64,000 nt of DNA from an uncultured Porphyromonadaceae bacterium. Its GTDB lineage: Bacteria > Bacteroidota > Bacteroidia > Bacteroidales > Muribaculaceae. Positions 19,318-28,988 of the stretch are shown here, piece after piece. How positions within the stretch are numbered: the first letter of the stretch is position 1; every line of letters starts with the position of its first letter. Location: NCBI GenBank assembly GCA_900541835.1, contig UQLL01000006.1, positions 1 through 64,000 of the forward strand. Reading direction: 5' to 3'. Below the pieces are notes generated by a model that was not told the DNA's origin, searched no databases, and worked only from the letters and a program-made list of their open reading frames with translations. Both the position numbers and the translations under genes were made by a program.

Positions 19318-21207
19318 TCAGACAAATTCCCGCCCTATGTCGGGCATCCGCAGCCGTAATAGGATCCGCTTGCCGTCAGGCCCTGTATCGGGCGAGGCGA
19401 GTCGGAGGAGTTCGCTGAGGATCTTCTCCATCTCATGTGGGGAGAGAGTCTTGCCGCGATGTATGGCGGCGCTACGTGCCAGGCCGAGAGCCACGCGGCG
19501 GCGCAGGGTATCGCAGTCGGTGGTGGCTCGGCCATACTGGTCGCTGTCGGTCTGGAGGGCGTCGAGGGTCTGTAGTATGACGTCGCCGGCCTCGGCGTCA
19601 CCGAGCATTGTCGGCAGAGAGGCGATGGCCCAGCCATCGCCCTGGCGGCGCAGGGTGATGCCCATGCTCTCGAGCTGTGGCAGAGCCTCCTGCAGGACTG
19701 CCTCCTGGCGGGCGTCGAGTCGCAGCTCGCTGCCGAAGAGGAGGCCCTGGGGGGCATATTGCTCGGGGTCGTCGGCGCGGCGCATGAACCGAGCGTAGAG
19801 GATGGCCACGTGAGCCCGGTGCTGGTCGATAATCATCAGGCCGTCCCGGCTGGGGGCCACGATGTAGCTCTGATCGAGCTGCATGCAGATGGGAGGCAGT
19901 GCTGTGGCGCCCGGAGCGGTGTCACCCCGGGAGGCAGTGGCCGCCATACCGCCAGGATTGAAAGCGGAGGGTATGGGCCCGGATGAGTCGAGAGGCAGGC
20001 GGGGCTGGCCGTCGGTACCGGGCGTGCCCTGGGTGAAGCCGCGGTAGAGGGCCTGCCAGTCGCGCTGCACCTGGGGACGCCATCGGTCGGCACTGGCCCG
20101 CTGCTGGCTGAATGGGTTGTAGCCGGGGTCGCCGGCCGATGCCGGGGCGGAGGGCTTCTCGCCATGCGTCAGGGGATGCACTTCCAGGGCGTCGCTGCCG
20201 AAGTCGATGCTCGGCACCACGCCGTACTTGCCCAGGGTGGCGTGCACGGCCGATGTCAGCAGGCGGTAGATCTCCTGCTCGTCCTCGAACTTGATCTCGT
20301 TCTTGGTAGGGTGTATGTTGACGTCGATGCGCTCCGGGGCGACGTCGAAGCGCAGGAAGTAGCAGGGCTTGGTGTCGGGAGCGATAAGGCGCTCGTAGCA
20401 GCTGGCGATGGCGCGTATGAAGTAGGGGTGGTGCATGCAGCGACCGTTGGCCACGAGGTACTGCAGGGCGTTGCGCCGCCGAGCGTGCTCGGGGCGGGAG
20501 ATGAAGCCGCTGATACGGACGATGTCGGTGTCCACCTCCACGGGCAGCAACTCTGGATTGAGGGAGTTGTGCCACAGGTCGGTGATGCGCTGCTTGAAGC
20601 TGCCGCCGCGCAGATCGCGCCTGCGACCGCCCGTATCGAGGGTGAAACGGATAGTATGGTTGACAAGGGCCAGGCGCTCGAACTCGCGCATGATGTTCGA
20701 CAGCTCCACGCTGTCGCTCTTGAGGAACCTGCGCCGCGCCGGCACGTTGTAGAAGATGTTCTTGACCATCATTGTGGTGCCTACGGGACAGACGCACGGC
20801 TCCTGACCGACGACCTCGGAACCGTTGATGAGCAGGTGTGTGCCGGTGGGTTCCTCTTTGACGGCGGAGCGGAGCTCTACCTGTGCGATGGCGCATATGC
20901 TGGGTAGTGCCTCGCCGCGGAAGCCCATGGTGCGGAGGGCGAACAGGTCCTCGGCGCGACGTATCTTGGAGGTGGCATGGCGCTCGAAGGCCATGCGGGC
21001 GTCAGTGGGCGACATTCCGCGTCCGTTGTCGGTCACCTGTATGAGAGTACGCCCGGCGTCGCGCACCACGATGTCAATCTGCGTGGCGCCGGCGTCGGCG
21101 GCATTCTCCACCAATTCCTTGACGACAGAGCTTGGGCGCTGGATCACTTCGCCCGCAGCTATCTGGTTGGCAACTGAGTCGGGTAGCAGTCTTATAATGT
21201 CGGCCAT
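19318..21207 (-). CDS. mutL: DNA mismatch repair protein MutL
   Basis: A 629-residue GHKL ATPase that links mismatch recognition by MutS to downstream repair. The N-terminal ATPase motifs are intact: ELVENAADAG (catalytic Glu), DNGRGM and RTMGFRGEALPSI. The C-terminal domain reads IIDQHRAHVAILYARF near residue 458, so the two Glu residues of the endonuclease motif DQHA(X)2E(X)4E are missing, and the CPHGRP-like motif near the end reads GPDGKR. It is therefore unlikely to nick DNA itself. It lies in a leftward run with the OstA-like and SurA-like genes. Confidence 0.95.
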   Translation of the reverse strand: MADIIRLLPDSVANQIAAGEVIQRPSSVVKELVENAADAGATQIDIVVRDAGRTLIQVTDNGRGMSPTDARMAFERHATSKIRRAEDLFALRTMGFRGEALPSICAIAQVELRSAVKEEPTGTHLLINGSEVVGQEPCVCPVGTTMMVKNIFYNVPARRRFLKSDSVELSNIMREFERLALVNHTIRFTLDTGGRRRDLRGGSFKQRITDLWHNSLNPELLPVEVDTDIVRISGFISRPEHARRRNALQYLVANGRCMHHPYFIRAIASCYERLIAPDTKPCYFLRFDVAPERIDVNIHPTKNEIKFEDEQEIYRLLTSAVHATLGKYGVVPSIDFGSDALEVHPLTHGEKPSAPASAGDPGYNPFSQQRASADRWRPQVQRDWQALYRGFTQGTPGTDGQPRLPLDSSGPIPSAFNPGGMAATASRGDTAPGATALPPICMQLDQSYIVAPSRDGLMIIDQHRAHVAILYARFMRRADDPEQYAPQGLLFGSELRLDARQEAVLQEALPQLESMGITLRRQGDGWAIASLPTMLGDAEAGDVILQTLDALQTDSDQYGRATTDCDTLRRRVALGLARSAAIHRGKTLSPHEMEKILSELLRLASPDTGPDGKRILLRLRMPDIGREFV

Positions 21208-21291
21208 GGCGTTACAGGCTGTCTTTGAGTTTTTCTGTCAGAGAGAGGTAGGCTCCGGGGGTAAGGTTACGGATGGATTGAGGAGAGGGCT

Positions 21292-21316
21292 GTAGGGACG
21301 CACGGCTTGCGCGTCA
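21292..21316. repeat. REP-like palindrome variant
   Basis: GTAGGGACGCACGGCTTGCG followed by CGTCA, a variant of the dispersed family with a different centre. It lies in the 122-nt spacer between the OstA-like gene and mutL. Confidence 0.65.
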
Positions 21317-21329
21317 TATTATTCCTGCG

Positions 21330-23432
21330 TCAGGGAGGGCTTGCACCTCCCTTGAGCGGGGGTAGCTTGAGGTATATCTCGAGGTCGTCGGGAACGTCGC
21401 CGAGCTCGTCGGCCCAGCGTGCGGTGCCGTCGGGATACCAGTCGCGCCTTGGGCGTATGGTCTCCAGTATCTCGAAGCCGGGCAGATAGAGCTGGTCCTT
21501 CCTGACCTGGAAGATGGGGGTGACGGTGCCGCTGACGTCGGGCCACATCTTGAGCTTGCCCAGCTTGCGGTCGGGGGCCATGTCGATGGTCAGGTAGGCG
21601 GAGGTGGCGTCAACGAGCTTGTTGTATGTGGTGTCGTTCTTGCCGAAAGTGGTGTCTTTGTCGGCGGGCAGGAAGATGGTCATGACATTGCCGTCGGCCT
21701 CCATGCGCTCGAGCTCTCCGGCGTGGAAGCGGGCGAAGAGGCGACGTCCGGCCAGCTGGTTATAGAACTCGTCGGCGACGTGCTCAGACATGATGCCGTA
21801 GTCGGGCAGCAGGGCCCAGTCAGCGGTGGAGTCGTTGAAATGGACGGTGATCTGATTGCCGGCGACCTGTCGCTCGCCGCTCCAGACCACGGGCCGGCGG
21901 TGCATATGCAGCAGGGTGTCGTTCTGGGAGAATGCCATGGAGTCGGCCACGCCCTGTATGTCGGGACGGAAGAAGCGTGCGCGGTGGTATGCGTTGGCCA
22001 GGTAGTACTCTTCGGGGATGAGCAGGGAGGAGTCGACACGGGCCAGGAACTTCTGCTGCTCGGTGAGTATGGGGGCGATGAGTCCGGCCATCTGGAGGTC
22101 GCGGTTGACGTCGCGGCCTACGCCGGTGGCCAGGCCTGTGGCTCCGGGGTCGGGCTGCGGCGCCTGGGGGCGCAGGGAGTCGGGCAACGCCTCGACGGCG
22201 GCTATGGAGTCGGCGAAGATGCGCAGCAGGGAGTCGCGGCGCTCGGGCGTGAGGACCATGCGTGTGAGCACCTGGGCGCGGATGGTGTCGGCGCGTAGCT
22301 GCAGGGTGTCGGTGGTAGAGAACTCGCGCAGCAGGGGGTAGTCGGCCGCCAGGCTGACGCGGTTGACGTTGTCGTAGTAGCCGTAGCCGCCGGTGAGGAT
22401 GGTGTGGTGGGCGGTGTCGGTGAGGATGACGGGTGCGGCGTCGCGGTTGGGGTCGCGGTAGGAGTAGGCGCGGCTGATGCCGGTGGCGTTGTCGAACAGC
22501 AGGGAGTCGCCGACGAGGGTGACGGCGTTGCCTGCCGTGTCGAGGTGCACGATGGTGGAGCGGGAGTCGAGCAGGGCGTTGTCGTTGCCGGTGTCGTACT
22601 GGCCGTGGCTGGTCCAGACGGTGTTGCCCTGCCCCTCGATCTCGGTGGGGGTCTCGATGCTGGCGATGCCGGTGCCGGTGTTGTAGAGCAGGCGCTGGGA
22701 GCGGAGGGTGTACTGGCGCCCGGGGGTGGGGTTGCGGAGCACGACGTCCTCGTCGAACTCGGCCAGGTCGGTGCCGGGGGTATAGACGCCGTGCACGGAG
22801 GTGATGGTGATGTGGTCGCCTTTCTTGGTTGTGGCGTCGAGGTGGCCGCCGTGGTCGTACCAGCCGCGCTCCGAGCCGGGAATCATGGAATAGTCGATGG
22901 AGTCGGAGACGAGGGTGGCACGGGGGTCCTGGAGCTTCACCTGCTGGTGTCCGCGTGTGCGCAGGCGGGCGAGCTTGGCGTCGCCGTCGTAGAAGACGAC
23001 GTCGGCAAAGCCGCGACGTGTGCCACCGGGCACGGGCTGGACCATGCGCACGTTGCCGAAAGCGTCCATGGAGTTGCGCTCGGGATAGTAATAGGCCGAG
23101 TCGCAGGTCATGGTCATGCCGCCCTGCCGGAACTCGACGTTGCCCTTGACGATCTGGCGGTCGGTGCGGCCGAAATCGGAGGTGGTGTAGAGAGAGTCTG
23201 CGCGCTCGAGGAAGACCTTGCCCGGCTGGTTGCGGTTCTCGTGCGGAATCTGGGGCTGTATGGGGCGTGTGGGCTCGGGTCGCCGGAAGGGGTCCTGAAT
23301 CTGCTTCTGTGCCTGCTTTTGATGCTGCGTTTGCGCATAGGCCTGGCTGTATGCCCAGCCCAGCCCCCACAGGATGGTGGAGGCGAGCAGGCTGGCGATG
23401 ATACGGCTCCGGCGAAGCATACGGCTATACAT
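21330..23432 (-). CDS. OstA-like lipopolysaccharide-transport family protein
   Basis: A 700-residue exported protein with an N-terminal signal (MYSRMLRRSRIIASLLAS, cleavage near the AYAQ at residue 34). The OstA/LptA-like beta-jellyroll region follows: repeated strands such as IVKGNVEFRQGGMTMTCDSAYYY and FGNVRMVQP. Such proteins in Bacteroidota are thought to act in LPS transport across the periplasm. The last residues (LKGGASPP) are encoded by a GGGAGG...CCTCCC palindrome. Lies 12 nt downstream of surA, same operon. Confidence 0.85.
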   Translation of the reverse strand: MYSRMLRRSRIIASLLASTILWGLGWAYSQAYAQTQHQKQAQKQIQDPFRRPEPTRPIQPQIPHENRNQPGKVFLERADSLYTTSDFGRTDRQIVKGNVEFRQGGMTMTCDSAYYYPERNSMDAFGNVRMVQPVPGGTRRGFADVVFYDGDAKLARLRTRGHQQVKLQDPRATLVSDSIDYSMIPGSERGWYDHGGHLDATTKKGDHITITSVHGVYTPGTDLAEFDEDVVLRNPTPGRQYTLRSQRLLYNTGTGIASIETPTEIEGQGNTVWTSHGQYDTGNDNALLDSRSTIVHLDTAGNAVTLVGDSLLFDNATGISRAYSYRDPNRDAAPVILTDTAHHTILTGGYGYYDNVNRVSLAADYPLLREFSTTDTLQLRADTIRAQVLTRMVLTPERRDSLLRIFADSIAAVEALPDSLRPQAPQPDPGATGLATGVGRDVNRDLQMAGLIAPILTEQQKFLARVDSSLLIPEEYYLANAYHRARFFRPDIQGVADSMAFSQNDTLLHMHRRPVVWSGERQVAGNQITVHFNDSTADWALLPDYGIMSEHVADEFYNQLAGRRLFARFHAGELERMEADGNVMTIFLPADKDTTFGKNDTTYNKLVDATSAYLTIDMAPDRKLGKLKMWPDVSGTVTPIFQVRKDQLYLPGFEILETIRPRRDWYPDGTARWADELGDVPDDLEIYLKLPPLKGGASPP

Positions 23433-23444
23433 TATTGGCGGGGA

Positions 23445-24818
23445 TTACTTCTTCCAGCCCTTGTACTGGAACTCGCAGTTGCCCCATGAGTCCTCGATGC
23501 GGTTGTATGTGGTGGAGATCTTCTTCTCCACCCATTCGTTGATGACCTCCTGCTTGCGTGCGGCCAGGTACATCTCCTTGATCATGTTGTAGTCCTCGCT
23601 CAGGGTTGCGCGGTGACCCGGGGTGCGGGAGGTGAGGCGGACGACGGCCACTACGTCCTGGTTGCGCTTGGGATCCTTCATGACGAAGGCAGAAGAGATG
23701 TCGCCGGGCTGCATCTTCTCCACCTGCACGGCCACCTCGGGCGGCAGGTCCTGCATCTCGAAGCGGCTGGATCCGGTGTTCTGGTTCATCATCACGCCAC
23801 GGTTGTTGCGGGTGTCTTTGTCGTGGGAGGCGTAGCGGGCGGCCTCATCGAAGGTGAACTTGCCGCCGACGATCTCCTTGCGCAGGGAGTCGAGGTTGAG
23901 CCGGGCCTTCTCCAGGTCGGCGCTGGAGACGTGAGGCCGCAGCAGTATATGGCGCACGTTGACCTGCTCACCGCGCTTGTCGATGAGCTGGATGATGTGA
24001 TAGCCGTACTCGGTCTCGACGATGCGGCTGACCTTCTTGGGGTCGGAGAGCTGGAAGGCGACGTTGGAGAACTCCGGCACCCAGTCGGCGCGGCCGTGGA
24101 AGCCGAGTTCGCCGCCCTGCATGGCGGAGCCGTCCTCGGAGTACATGATGGCCTGGGTGGAGAAGTCGGACTCGCCGTTGTTGACACGCTCGGAGATGTC
24201 GCGCAGGCGGTCCTTGATGGCGTCAATCTCGCTCTGGGGTACCTGGGGGTAGACCATGATGATCTGCGTCTCCACCTGGAGCGGGACGTAGGGGATGCTG
24301 TCTACCGGCAGCGCGGCGAAATATTTCTTGACAAGCGACGGGGTGGCCTTGACGTCCTTGGTGAGGGTCTCCTGCACCTGGCCGATGATGTACTGCGTGC
24401 GCATGACATCCCGGAGCTGGTTGCGGAGCTCCGGGAAAGACTTGCGGAAGTACTGCTCTACCTTCTCCTTGGAGCCGAGTCCTGCCACGAAGTAGTCGAG
24501 CCGGCGGTCTACCTGCGTGTTGAGCTGGCCCTCCGGAGCCTCGATGGTGTCCATCTTGGCCTGGTGCAGGTAGAGCTTCTGCACAGCGAGCTGCTCGGGG
24601 ATGACGCAGTAGGGGTTGAGGGGCAGGGAGCCGCCTTCGGCGCGGAGCTGCTGCAGCTCCTCCTCGATGTCGGAGCGGAACACAGCCTCGTCGCCAACGA
24701 TCCATACGATCTCGTCGACGATATTGTTGTTGGCCGGCGACTGCGCCAAGGCGATGAGGCTCCCGGCGCCCGTCAGGGCCAGCAGCGAGGCGGCTATCTT
24801 GCTTGTCAGTGATTTCAT
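23445..24818 (-). CDS. periplasmic peptidylprolyl isomerase, SurA-like
   Basis: A 457-residue chaperone/foldase for outer membrane proteins. It has a signal peptide (MKSLTSKIAASLLALTGAGS, then LIALAQ), a SurA N-terminal helical domain starting DEIVWIVGDEAVFRSDIEEE, and two parvulin-like segments, the clearer one around residues 235-340 with GELGFHGRADWVPEF and TEYGYHIIQLIDKRG. A longer open frame exists upstream, but the signal peptide fixes the start at 24818. Its ATG overlaps the stop of the upstream lipoprotein gene by one base. Confidence 0.9.
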   Translation of the reverse strand: MKSLTSKIAASLLALTGAGSLIALAQSPANNNIVDEIVWIVGDEAVFRSDIEEELQQLRAEGGSLPLNPYCVIPEQLAVQKLYLHQAKMDTIEAPEGQLNTQVDRRLDYFVAGLGSKEKVEQYFRKSFPELRNQLRDVMRTQYIIGQVQETLTKDVKATPSLVKKYFAALPVDSIPYVPLQVETQIIMVYPQVPQSEIDAIKDRLRDISERVNNGESDFSTQAIMYSEDGSAMQGGELGFHGRADWVPEFSNVAFQLSDPKKVSRIVETEYGYHIIQLIDKRGEQVNVRHILLRPHVSSADLEKARLNLDSLRKEIVGGKFTFDEAARYASHDKDTRNNRGVMMNQNTGSSRFEMQDLPPEVAVQVEKMQPGDISSAFVMKDPKRNQDVVAVVRLTSRTPGHRATLSEDYNMIKEMYLAARKQEVINEWVEKKISTTYNRIEDSWGNCEFQYKGWKK

Positions 24819-25777
24819 TATTGTATATGGCGTGTATTGTCTTGTTTTCGGTATTCCTTGAGTGTGCCGTTGCGGAGGGCCTTCTGCCGGAGGTTGCGCA
24901 TGACGAGGCGATCGGCGTCGCCCTGGCTGCGGCGCATGAGCTCGGCTCGAATCAAGGGTGCGGCCTCGGAGTACGGCATCCGGGCGCCGGTGGGCAAGTG
25001 GTCGGTGACGGTCATCAGGTAGACCGACGCACCGATGCGCCTGTCGAACACAGGGTGTGTGGCCACGTACTTCTCGGCGTCGGGAAACCGATAGGGAATG
25101 AGCGACGAGATGTCGCGCCAGTCCTGCCAGTCGTCCAGGAAGTACTCGTACTGCAGCGCCGTGGGGAGGACGGCCTTCTCCAGGCGGTCGATATTGGCCA
25201 TCGTGGGATCGACCATCCACTGGCGCGCCTGCGGCAACTCGGACGACGAGGCGGGCAGCTGCACCAGGATTCCCTTCACCATCGGGGCCTGGAGCACGTA
25301 CTCGGCCTTGCGGGCCTCATACTCGGCCCGGACGGCGGCCTCTGGCACCACCTCGGCGGCGCTGGCGGCGGCCACGCTCTCGCGGTAGCGGGTGGCGAGC
25401 AGGCGCTGGCGGTACTGGCGCACCTGGCTCTCTATCTGCTCGCGCTCGCTGTGGCTGAGCCTGGCCTCGTTCTCCAACAGCATGGAGTAGAGCCAGTCGT
25501 CGGCAATGGCGTTGAAGAGCGCCAGGCTGTCGGCACTGTCGAGCCCCGGGGGAATCTGGGCGACGACCCCGGCCACTGTCAGCGACGTGTCGCCGACAGT
25601 GTAGAGCAGCTCCTCGCCTGTATTGGCCCCACTCTCCTCCTGGTGCGAACAGGCGGACGACGACAGCCCCATGGCCACGACTGCGGCCATGGCTACGGCA
25701 GACCACACGTCATGCCTGCCGTAGAAACGACGACAAGCGTGCGGGCCCGGGTGTGCGGCATTTTCGTTCTCCACCAT
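24818..25777 (-). CDS. SurA-like lipoprotein without a clear isomerase domain
   Basis: About 319 residues when started at MVENENAA. A hydrophobic stretch ends in LSSSAC, a probable lipobox, so it is likely a periplasmic lipoprotein. The helical region (SDSLALFNAIADDWLYS onward) resembles the chaperone part of SurA, but no convincing parvulin motif is visible. An earlier Met at 25930 is rejected because the -7 box lies between the two. First gene of the run with surA and the OstA-like gene, so a joint role in outer membrane assembly is likely. Confidence 0.7.
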   Translation of the reverse strand: MVENENAAHPGPHACRRFYGRHDVWSAVAMAAVVAMGLSSSACSHQEESGANTGEELLYTVGDTSLTVAGVVAQIPPGLDSADSLALFNAIADDWLYSMLLENEARLSHSEREQIESQVRQYRQRLLATRYRESVAAASAAEVVPEAAVRAEYEARKAEYVLQAPMVKGILVQLPASSSELPQARQWMVDPTMANIDRLEKAVLPTALQYEYFLDDWQDWRDISSLIPYRFPDAEKYVATHPVFDRRIGASVYLMTVTDHLPTGARMPYSEAAPLIRAELMRRSQGDADRLVMRNLRQKALRNGTLKEYRKQDNTRHIQ

Positions 25778-25866
25778 TGCGATTGACGGTTTCAAAGGCA
25801 GGTCTCGGCCTGCGGGCTTCGGCACGGTCTCCTCCGAGACGGGCCGCGGCCTTCCGATACGGTATG

Positions 25867-25874
25867 CAAAGTTA
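25867..25874 (-). promoter_or_regulatory. -7 box for the envelope-assembly operon
   Basis: The minus strand reads TAACTTTG, placing the transcription start near 25860 and giving a leader of about 80 nt before the lipoprotein start at 25777. No clear -33 element at the right distance. Confidence 0.55.
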
Positions 25875-26024
25875 ATATCTTTTTTTCTAATAAGGAGCCG
25901 AAAAGGACAATCCAACCCCTTTTTTAGCACTTATTAAGGATTTGGGGAGGCCGAGGAAATTCATATACTCGCTAAAATCACTTATGACGGCACACAAGGC
26001 AACCTCGAAGTGGTTAAATAAACA

Positions 26025-26065
26025 ATAGCGCCGGGGTTAGCCTAACGGCCCCATCCCGGCGCTAT
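26025..26065 (-). terminator. kbl terminator
   Basis: ATAGCGCCGGG (26025-26035) pairs perfectly with 26055-26065; on the minus strand a T-rich TTGTTTATTT follows. The 326-nt stretch 25778-26103 holds only this hairpin, a smaller one at 26077-26092 (GACCGC/GCGGTC) and the promoter at 25867. Confidence 0.8.
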
Positions 26066-26103
26066 ATGATTATTGGACCGCTACGCGGTCACTGACGCTC
26101 AAG

Positions 26104-27297
<1,194 letters not shown>

Positions 27298-27422
27298 GGT
27301 ATTGGTGTTTTCTGTTCACACCGCGCCTGCGAGAGGGCCTTCGGCCGACACGGTGCGCGCTGCAAGCGAGTTATTCTTTCCTTTGTGCCTGAGCCCCGCA
27401 GGGGGCTCCGATTTTCACGGCC

Positions 27423-27485
27423 CAAAATTAGCAATAATTTTTGAATTGACGGGCACCCTCGTTACAAAATTTATTACTAACTTTG
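27423..27485. promoter_or_regulatory. divergent promoter region of kbl and threonine dehydrogenase
   Basis: TAACTTTG at 27478-27485 reads rightward toward the dehydrogenase. On the minus strand TAATTTTG (27430-27423) reads leftward toward kbl. Neither has a perfect -33 at 20 nt. The two -7 boxes lie back to back 47 nt apart, so one regulator site could control both threonine-degradation genes. Confidence 0.5.
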
Positions 27486-27500
27486 CCGCGTAAAAATCCA

Positions 27501-27523
27501 TAGGAGCGCCCATGGCGTTCCTA
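27501..27523. repeat. short palindrome related to the dispersed repeats
   Basis: TAGGAGCGCC, CAT, GGCGTTCCTA: arms complementary with one mismatch. Resembles the variant at 9207-9222. It lies in the leader of the threonine dehydrogenase gene. Confidence 0.55.
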
Positions 27524-27554
27524 CCGGATTCGGAATAAGACTAACTTAACGACC

Positions 27555-28511
27555 ATGAAGAATATTCTCGTAATCGGTTCGACGGGGCAGATAGGCTCCG
27601 AGCTGACCATGCGCCTTCGCCACGAGTACCCCACCGGCAACGTGGTGTGCGGCTACATCAAGGGCGCCGAGCCCAAGGGCGAGCTGCTCGAGAGCGGCCC
27701 TGCCGAGCTCGTAGACATCACCAACCCGCAGCAGATTGCCGACGCTGTCGAGAAATACAACGTCGACACCATATATAACCTGGCGGCCCTGTTGAGCGCC
27801 GTGGCCGAGGGCAAGCCCCAGCTGGCCTGGAAGATCGGCGTCGGCGGCCTGGTGAACTGCCTGGAGGTATCGCGCGAAAAAGGCTGCGCCCTGTTCACCC
27901 CCAGCTCCATCGGCTCCTTCGGCCCCACCACCCCCCGCGACAAGACCCCGCAGGACACCGTACAGCGTCCCGAGACCATCTACGGCGTCACCAAGGTCAG
28001 CGGAGAGCTACTCAGCGACTACTACGCTCGCCGCTTCGGCGTAGACACCCGCTCGGTGCGCTTCCCCGGCCTCATCAGCTACGTGGCACCTCCGGGCGGC
28101 GGCACCACCGACTACGCCGTCGACATCTACTACTCCGCCGTCAAGGGCGAGACCTTCAAGTGCCCGCTGGCTCCCGGCACATTCATGGACATGATGTACA
28201 TGCCCGACGCCCTGCGTGCCGCCATCGAGATCATGGAAGCCGACCCCACCCGCCTCAAGCACCGCAACTCCTTCAACATCGCCTCGATGAGCTTCGACCC
28301 GGAGATCATCTACAACAAGATCAAGGAGTACGTGCCCGACTTCAAGATGGTCTACGAGCACGACCCGCTGCGCCAGGCCATCGCCGACTCCTGGCCCAAC
28401 AGCCTCGACGACTCCTGCGCCCGCGCCGAATGGGACTGGAAGCCCGAGTACGACCTGGACGCCATGACCCAGGATATGCTCAAGAACCTGCGCATAAAGC
28501 TCGGCAAGTAA
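27555..28511 (+). CDS. L-threonine 3-dehydrogenase, SDR type
   Basis: Oxidises threonine to 2-amino-3-ketobutyrate with NAD; the product goes to Kbl. The 318 residues form an extended short-chain dehydrogenase: GSTGQIGSEL at the N-terminus binds NAD, TPSSIGSFGP near 115 holds the catalytic Ser, and YGVTK near 143 is the YxxxK pair. The sequence follows the SDR-type threonine dehydrogenases and not the zinc-dependent kind of E. coli. The divergent kbl supports the assignment over a generic sugar epimerase. Confidence 0.9.
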   Translation: MKNILVIGSTGQIGSELTMRLRHEYPTGNVVCGYIKGAEPKGELLESGPAELVDITNPQQIADAVEKYNVDTIYNLAALLSAVAEGKPQLAWKIGVGGLVNCLEVSREKGCALFTPSSIGSFGPTTPRDKTPQDTVQRPETIYGVTKVSGELLSDYYARRFGVDTRSVRFPGLISYVAPPGGGTTDYAVDIYYSAVKGETFKCPLAPGTFMDMMYMPDALRAAIEIMEADPTRLKHRNSFNIASMSFDPEIIYNKIKEYVPDFKMVYEHDPLRQAIADSWPNSLDDSCARAEWDWKPEYDLDAMTQDMLKNLRIKLGK

Positions 28512-28531
28512 TTCCCCTGACAACAGAACAT

Positions 28532-28569
28532 AAGCCCGGACACCTTTATGGCATCCGGGCTTCTTTCTA
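28532..28569 (+). terminator. threonine dehydrogenase terminator
   Basis: AAGCCCGGA (28532-28540) pairs with TCCGGGCTT (28554-28562), followed by CTTTCTATT. It ends the rightward gene before the leftward exporter remnant. Confidence 0.8.
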
Positions 28570-28985
28570 TTCCGGTTCTCTTTACCAACGTGGCATAATA
28601 CCCGCAGGCCGCTATCAGGGAGGCGTGTGTGCCTTGCTCGGCTATGCGGCCGTGGCGCAGCACTATGATGTTGTCGACATTATCACCCAGTTGTATATGC
28701 ACATGATGACCAGATAGAACGGTGCCGAGAGCAGAGAGACAAGGGGCTGGGGAGTGTCGGCTGTCAGAAAGCTCTGCAGGCGTGCATGGTCGGTGATGCG
28801 CTGCTGATAGTCTCCCGGAGTCTTCGTGTCGAAGAAGCGCATGGCCTGCGTCAGAAACGGAAGCAGGAAAGAGAAGAGGATACCCGCGAGCATCACCAGT
28901 CCGCTGCGCACAAGCACCTTGCGGTAGGGTCACACATTGCGTCATGCTGCCGTGTGAAACGCAGTTTCGCCTTTCGCCTCAACAT
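28570..28985 (-). pseudogene. remnant of a C39-peptidase ABC exporter with internal deletions
   Basis: Read leftward from an ATG at 28985: a protein start with RFTRQHDAMC, the opening of a C39 bacteriocin-type peptidase domain up to about its catalytic Cys. It then jumps to a membrane segment (VLVRSGLVMLAGILFSFLLP), then to FFDTKTPGDYQQR and DHARLQSFLT of the ABC membrane domain. After a change of frame it shows the very end of the ATPase domain (DNIIVLRHGRIAEQGTH, then YYATLVK). Intact proteins are around 700 residues; only about 130 codons remain. The ATG is 3 nt after the stop of the barrel gene, so the two once formed an operon. Confidence 0.85.
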
Positions 28986-28988
28986 TCT

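Noticed and set aside
22404..23489. 361-codon plus-strand frame opposite the OstA-like gene
   Set aside because: Same cause; the plus-strand text is low-complexity and the minus strand encodes a signal peptide and OstA-like strands.
25778..25930. Longer N-terminus of the SurA-like lipoprotein
   Set aside because: The only good -7 box (25867-25874) lies inside this stretch, so the transcript starts after it.
28160..28717. Plus-strand frame overlapping the end of the threonine dehydrogenase gene
   Set aside because: Out-of-frame shadow that runs through a terminator into the exporter remnant.
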